A DNA stretch of 9,739 bases from an uncultured Flavobacteriales bacterium (GTDB lineage Bacteria > Bacteroidota > Bacteroidia > Flavobacteriales_D > Sanyastnellaceae): positions 1-9,739 of the forward strand of contig CALBSW010000194.1 of NCBI GenBank assembly GCA_937967465.1, written 5' to 3'. The translations under genes were made by a program, and so were the position numbers. Of the stretch, positions 6,215-9,739 are shown one piece after another. Positions within the stretch are counted from its first letter, which is position 1, and every line of letters starts with the position of its first letter. The notes under the pieces are model-generated. The model saw nothing but the letters and a program-made list of their open reading frames with translations, was not told the DNA's origin and made no database searches.

Positions 6215-8533
6215 TCAGCGGTCGGCCTTCACCACAATGCGGCGGGCGCTTCCCAACAGGGGGGCGCCCGTCGTGGTTTGGGTCACGGGGCGAAGCAGGT
6301 AGGTGCCAGAAGCGAGGTTGGCCGGAATCTGGAACCGCCCTTGTGAACAGGGGATGCGCGCCAAGCGGCGCCCTGCGATGTCGAGGAGCTGAACGGTTCC
6401 AGAGGGAGCCGTCATCCAACCTCCGGCCAACACTGGGTTGGGATACGGAAGCCAGCTCTCCTGGGGTTGTGATGGGAGGTCATCGAGGTGGTCGACGATG
6501 GGAGAACATCCTCGAAGGGCATCTGCCGCCCCTCCCTGCCAGAGGGTGACGCCGCCATCCCGAACGCCCCATGCGAGGTCGATGGCGCCGTCGCCGTTGA
6601 GGTCGGCCAAGGCCGGTGCGGCGAATTCGCCCTCATACCACCCGTTCCATTGGTCCGTGACTTCAGTCCATTCCACATCGGCATCCGCCATGGGGTCTTC
6701 CGGCAATTCGAACACTTGAAGGTGGCCGAGTTCATTGCCCACCACCACCCAGCGCCCGATGTCAGTGGCGAGCACGGAAGGGGTCGAAAAGCCGTTGATG
6801 CCGAGCAGGTTGTCGACTTGAATCTGCCCTGCGGAAGACGAGATCAAGGTGAGCTCCGGTTGGGTGGTGCCGGTGTTTTCGAAGAGGTTGATCACCCCGT
6901 TCTTCTCTCCAACGAGGGCGTCGAGATCGCCATCCCCGTCGAGGTCGAAGAGGCACGGTGTCGCGAACTGCCCCACATCGATGGGGTTGCCGTCCACATC
7001 GGGATAAGCCGGTCCGGTCAAGTTGTAGGCGGCCGGTTGACCCGGTTCGGCTTCGTTGGTCCAGAGGTGGAGGTTGCCCAATTCGTCTCCGAGCAGCAGG
7101 TCGTCATCGCCATCGCCGTCGAGGTCACCAAAAGCGGGGGCCACGCTCTCGACGCCGAAGTCGGGCAACGACAGCCAATTGGTGTCGAGCTGGGCGAAGG
7201 CCGGCGCGGAGGCGGTGCCCACATTCTCGAAGCGCGCGAGGAGGGAAGGGGTGTTGCCGGGGCCGTAATACCGCTCCTTGCAGGCGATGACCAAGTCGGT
7301 CAGGCCGTCGGAGTTGAAGTCGGTGAAGGCCGGATAGGCGCCGCGGCCCACATCGATCATGCGGTCCTGGAGGAAAGCGCGCGAGTCCAGCACCCATTCG
7401 GGGTTGGCCTCCGTCCCGGCATTGCGGTAGAAATGCACGCCACGGCGCCCATCGATTTCGAAGGTCACATTCGGGGCGATGAGGAGGTCGCGGACCCCAT
7501 CCTGGTCTGCGTCCAGGGGAAAGGCCGCCGGGAAGCGCTCCAAGTCGAGGGCCTCGCCACCGAGGTCCGCCGGCCAAGTGTCGTTGGTGGCCGTGGTGCT
7601 GTCCTGGCCGTCCACTGCGTCGGTCATGTAGCACGCTGTCAGTGAAGGGTAGGAGACGTCACCGAGGAGCAAGTCGGGGTGGCCGTCTCCATCCAGTTCC
7701 AGCAAAGCGGTGGTGCCGCCAGCGTGGCGGGTGATGCCCGTCAGTTCGCCGGATTCCCAGCGCGGCCCTTCCACGTTGAAGCCGCAAGTGTGGGCGTCGC
7801 CGATGAACAGGCCGTTGTCTTCCGACGCTTCGTCGAGCATGCCGTAGCACCGGTTGGTGACGTCCCAGACCAAGGTGTCCCCGCAACCGATCGATCCTTC
7901 AGTGGCGCCGCGTCCTGTGTAGGCGTACAAGGTCGAAGAGGTCTCGGTCCAGGTGACCATGTCGAGGTCGCCATCGCCATCGAAATCGCCGAGGGCCGGG
8001 ATGTCGGTGTTGAGGCAAATCAGGGGCAATTGCTGGTCTCCCGAACCGAAGTTCCAGTTGCCGAACAGGTTGGTGGTCGGCGCATTCGGATAGGCCACGA
8101 GGCCATCTTGCATGTCGCCCAACCACAACCGGATGCCACTTTGGCTGTTGTGGAAGACGTCGGGGACGCCATCGCAATTGGCGTCGCGCAAGAGGACCCA
8201 GTTTTGCATGCCGTCCGGAAAGGCCGCACGCCAGTCCGGCCGATACAGGTAGCGCAGCGGTGTTTCCGGCACATCCGACACGCAGCCTTGGAAGGGCAGG
8301 ATGCGGTCTCCGTTCCGGTCGAAGACGAACAGGTCCTGCACCCCATCGCCATCCATGTCCGCCGCGGAGAATTGCGGCGCCGTGAATCCGCCCGCCCAAG
8401 GGTTGTCCATTGGGCTGCCCGATTCCCCGAAAACGGCCACGGTGTCCCAGCGTCCGAATTCTGGCAGCCCTTGCGCCAAGACGGTCGACAGGGTCCCGGT
8501 CAGGAGCAGTCCGAGGATGGCGAAGCGCCCCAT
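6215..8533 (-). CDS. FG-GAP/VCBS repeat protein, T9SS cargo
   Basis: A 772-residue exported protein. A signal peptide (1-21, ending VLAQ) precedes a series of FG-GAP/VCBS-type repeats with calcium-binding DxDxDGxxD loops beginning near residues 59, 117, 183, 279, 341, 405, 470, 530 and 644. Examples are DFDGDGDLD (183-191), DLDGDGDDD (470-478) and DLNGDGAID (644-652). Spacing is mostly 58-66 residues, as expected for beta-propeller blades. The C-terminus is a T9SS type A sorting domain: YPNP at 697-700, VQLLDIAGRRL, ASGTYLL and a final RRIVVK. It should reach the cell surface or medium through the type IX machinery; such propellers commonly mediate adhesion or carbohydrate binding, but no ligand can be named. 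The ATG at 8533 overlaps the upstream lipoprotein stop in TGATG; a TTG one codon earlier is possible but unnecessary. No catalytic domain is visible. Confidence 0.93.
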   Translation of the reverse strand: MGRFAILGLLLTGTLSTVLAQGLPEFGRWDTVAVFGESGSPMDNPWAGGFTAPQFSAADMDGDGVQDLFVFDRNGDRILPFQGCVSDVPETPLRYLYRPDWRAAFPDGMQNWVLLRDANCDGVPDVFHNSQSGIRLWLGDMQDGLVAYPNAPTTNLFGNWNFGSGDQQLPLICLNTDIPALGDFDGDGDLDMVTWTETSSTLYAYTGRGATEGSIGCGDTLVWDVTNRCYGMLDEASEDNGLFIGDAHTCGFNVEGPRWESGELTGITRHAGGTTALLELDGDGHPDLLLGDVSYPSLTACYMTDAVDGQDSTTATNDTWPADLGGEALDLERFPAAFPLDADQDGVRDLLIAPNVTFEIDGRRGVHFYRNAGTEANPEWVLDSRAFLQDRMIDVGRGAYPAFTDFNSDGLTDLVIACKERYYGPGNTPSLLARFENVGTASAPAFAQLDTNWLSLPDFGVESVAPAFGDLDGDGDDDLLLGDELGNLHLWTNEAEPGQPAAYNLTGPAYPDVDGNPIDVGQFATPCLFDLDGDGDLDALVGEKNGVINLFENTGTTQPELTLISSSAGQIQVDNLLGINGFSTPSVLATDIGRWVVVGNELGHLQVFELPEDPMADADVEWTEVTDQWNGWYEGEFAAPALADLNGDGAIDLAWGVRDGGVTLWQGGAADALRGCSPIVDHLDDLPSQPQESWLPYPNPVLAGGWMTAPSGTVQLLDIAGRRLARIPCSQGRFQIPANLASGTYLLRPVTQTTTGAPLLGSARRIVVKADR

Positions 8534-9117
8534 CAATTCCAGCGGATCTCTTCCACCATACCGACCACAGGGAGGACGAGTCCGTAGTCGGTCTCCACTT
8601 CCTGCCCCAGGAGGCGCGCCCCGCCACAGACCAGTTCACCGCGGTCATCCCGTTCAATGACGACGGTCTTTCCGTTGAGGTTCTCGTAAGTGCCTTCAAT
8701 GGACTTGGGACTCTTCAAGCCGACCAGGATGTGGGCCTTGACGAAGCGCTGGAGGGCCTCCAAGTTCTCGGGCTCGATGAGGGCCTTCCAGTCTTTGCTG
8801 TCTCGGAAGGTCTCATCGCGGGGAACGAGCACGGTATGTCCGGACCCGTGGACGGTTCGGCCCAGTTCCGAATACCCAACGAGCCGCTCGAAGTATTGGG
8901 TCTCGGGGCCCGTGACGATGTAGCGCCAGGGGCTCACGGTGCTGTACGGGCGGTTCAATTCCTCCTCGGTGTAGGCTTTGCGCTTTTTGCTCGGTGCCTT
9001 CTGAGCGGGGGCATCTTTCTCAGCTGGCGCGGGCTTCGGCGCTGTGTGATCGCCACCGCCGCAAGCGGTCAGCAGGAGAACCATGGAGGACAGCAACGGG
9101 AACAGAATGTGGCGCAT
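8533..9117 (-). CDS. Fasciclin (FAS1)-domain lipoprotein
   Basis: A 194-residue lipoprotein. The signal ends in the lipobox LLTAC (Cys19), followed by GGGD and a Lys/Ala/Pro-rich tether (20-50). The rest (about 57-194) resembles a single FAS1 domain. HTVLVPRDETF corresponds to the conserved H1 box (T-x-F-x-P-x-x-x-A-F). LEALQRFVKAHILVG corresponds to the L-x-x-L-x-x-H-I-v box. LNGKTVVI follows, then a final YGLVLPVVGMVEEI strand like the G-v-v-H-v-I-D H2 box, here with Leu-Pro in place of Val-His. FAS1 domains act in cell-surface adhesion. The ATG at 9117 was chosen because the lipoprotein signal begins there; upstream in-frame extension to 9267 lacks one and runs across the divergent gene. 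The downstream VCBS gene overlaps it by one base, so the two are probably translated together and may form a surface adhesion pair (inference). Confidence 0.85.
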   Translation of the reverse strand: MRHILFPLLSSMVLLLTACGGGDHTAPKPAPAEKDAPAQKAPSKKRKAYTEEELNRPYSTVSPWRYIVTGPETQYFERLVGYSELGRTVHGSGHTVLVPRDETFRDSKDWKALIEPENLEALQRFVKAHILVGLKSPKSIEGTYENLNGKTVVIERDDRGELVCGGARLLGQEVETDYGLVLPVVGMVEEIRWN

Positions 9118-9153
9118 GGAGGTACGGGGTTTGCTGTTGCAAATTAGCGGAGC

Positions 9154-9564
9154 ATGAGCGTCCGTGAATCCAATCCGCCCTCGGGCATTCCCCTGAACTC
9201 CGTTCATCTGCAACGCGGAGGGGCCTTCCTGATTGCTGGAATCGTCAGTGGCGCCTTTGGAGCCCACGCCATGGAGGCGGTTCTCGATGCCGATGGGCTC
9301 GATGCATTCGAGACGGCGTCACGGTATTTGTTGTTCATGGGGGCCGCCATCCTCGGCGCCACCGCGACCCGGAATGAGGCGGGACTCGGTTGGGTGGAAT
9401 GGGGGACGCTGCTCTTTTCGGGCAGCATCTTTCTGCTGTTGCTGCTGAAAAACATGGGCTGGCCGGTGGCCTTGCTCGGGCCGGTCACACCCATTGGCGG
9501 GGCACTCATGATCGGTGGGTGGGTTTTGTGGCTGCGGTCCCTTCGCTCCGGCGAGGGTGGATGA
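9154..9564 (+). CDS. DUF423 family small membrane protein
   Basis: A 136-residue integral membrane protein matching DUF423 (YgdD-like). The family signatures are present in order: GAFLIAGIVSGAFGAHAME in helix 1 (23-41), then FETASRYLLFMGAAILGA in helix 2 (52-69), then FSGSIFLLLLLKNMG in helix 3 (88-102) and GPVTPIGGALMIGGWVLW in helix 4 (109-126). The family's function is not established. The cytoplasmic tail after helix 4 is short (LRSLRSGEGG). A 22-residue hydrophilic N-terminus precedes helix 1 and is longer than usual for the family, so the true start could be weakly defined, though no closer ATG exists before helix 1. It diverges from the FAS1 lipoprotein gene across 36 bases. Confidence 0.9.
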   Translation: MSVRESNPPSGIPLNSVHLQRGGAFLIAGIVSGAFGAHAMEAVLDADGLDAFETASRYLLFMGAAILGATATRNEAGLGWVEWGTLLFSGSIFLLLLLKNMGWPVALLGPVTPIGGALMIGGWVLWLRSLRSGEGG

Positions 9565-9602
9565 AAGGGGGCACGTTTGTGAATTACCCGAACATTCTGA
9601 CA

Positions 9603-9629
9603 CCCCTTTTTCCACGGATACGAAAGGGG
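9603..9629. repeat. CCCCTTT/AAAGGGG inverted repeat
   Basis: CCCCTTT (9603-9609) and AAAGGGG (9623-9629) form a perfect seven-base inverted repeat with a 13-base loop, 39 bases after the DUF423 stop. A further AAAGGGG at 9564-9570 could pair with the same CCCCTTT arm, giving an alternative stem followed by TTTTT. It could act as a terminator for the DUF423 gene, but the long loop and the lack of a T tract after the downstream arm make this uncertain. Confidence 0.4.
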
Positions 9630-9636
9630 AGAATTC

Positions 9637-9644
9637 TACATTTG
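9637..9644 (+). promoter_or_regulatory. Possible -7 element (TAnnTTTG)
   Basis: TACATTTG matches the Bacteroidota -7 consensus and lies 32 bases before the ATG of the gene that runs off the right edge. No good TTTG -33 element is seen at the expected distance, so this is a candidate rather than a firm promoter. Confidence 0.4.
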
Positions 9645-9676
9645 TATCGAAGGCTCGCAATGATCAGCCCGACATC

Positions 9677-9739
9677 ATGGTACATCAAGGAAACACTCCT
9701 TTCCGGCCCGATTTGGCCGAAAGTGGCCTGAAGAAGGCC
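9677..9739 (+). CDS. Start of an unidentified gene (5' end only)
   Basis: An open frame from the ATG at 9677 to the window edge encodes 21 residues (start MVHQGNTPFRPDL, continuing AESGLKKA) with no stop. It is preceded by a TAnnTTTG element at 9637-9644, which would give a leader of roughly 25-30 bases. The peptide is hydrophilic and has no signal sequence, so the product is probably cytoplasmic. There is too little to name a family. Another ATG at 9660 opens a different frame that stops at 9729 after 23 codons and is less likely to be real. Confidence 0.5.
   Translation, partial: MVHQGNTPFRPDLAESGLKKA

Noticed and set aside
6210..6226. Small hairpin (GCCGA/TCGGC) between the convergent mdh and VCBS genes as a terminator
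   Set aside because: Only five base pairs, a seven-base loop overlapping the VCBS stop, and no T tract on either strand.
6488..7645. Long open frame (385 codons) antisense to the VCBS gene
   Set aside because: It is a shadow of the repeated DxDGDG codons on the other strand; the repeats and T9SS domain on the minus strand are unmistakable.
9139..9146. TAATTTGC on the minus strand as a -7 element for the FAS1 lipoprotein gene
   Set aside because: It is one base short of TAnnTTTG and has no TTTG partner at normal spacing; kept only as a weak possibility.
9118..9267. Upstream extension of the FAS1 lipoprotein
   Set aside because: It would overlap the divergent DUF423 gene and displace the lipoprotein signal from the N-terminus.
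9390..9731. Open frame overlapping the DUF423 gene and the right-edge region
   Set aside because: It runs in another frame across a well-supported DUF423 gene and through a hairpin and promoter-like element; its product has no recognisable features.

Overview
The window looks like chromosomal DNA from a GC-rich member of the Bacteroidota (Bacteroidetes). Three things support this. Two secreted proteins end in type IX secretion (T9SS) type A sorting domains, which are confined to that phylum and close relatives. A TAnnTTTG promoter element of the Bacteroidota sigma factor lies upstream of the malate dehydrogenase gene. Starts lack clear Shine-Dalgarno sequences. The genus cannot be read from the sequence.

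Layout, left to right. The 3' half of a tRNA-Thr (anticodon CGT) sits at 1-43, with a strong hairpin terminator at 45-71. From 5167 back to 75 runs a five-gene minus-strand cluster. In transcription order it encodes a secreted MORN-like repeat protein, a subtilisin-like S8 peptidase with a T9SS sorting domain (4-base ATGA overlap with the first gene), a small very basic secreted protein, and two related lipoproteins. These lipoproteins share a FQKKRYSRGYYVH segment after the lipobox and a repeated membrane module. Divergent from the cluster is mdh (5254-6198, plus strand), a lactate-dehydrogenase-like malate dehydrogenase with its own likely promoter.

Convergent with mdh is a minus-strand gene pair: a FAS1 (fasciclin)-like lipoprotein (9117-8533), followed with a TGATG stop/start overlap by a large FG-GAP/VCBS beta-propeller protein with a T9SS sorting domain (8533-6215). 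Divergent from the pair is a small DUF423 membrane protein (9154-9564). A promoter-like element and the first 21 codons of a further gene, which runs off the right edge, close the window.

Apart from mdh, the tRNA and the last fragment, every gene encodes an exported, lipid-anchored or integral membrane product, so the window is mostly cell-envelope and secretion cargo. I found no mobile element, CRISPR array, phage gene or recognisable defence system. The least explained parts are the paired KKRYSRGYYVH lipoproteins with their duplicated HSG membrane module, and the arginine/lysine-rich secreted protein encoded next to a secreted protease. A new system built from these genes is possible but not demonstrated.
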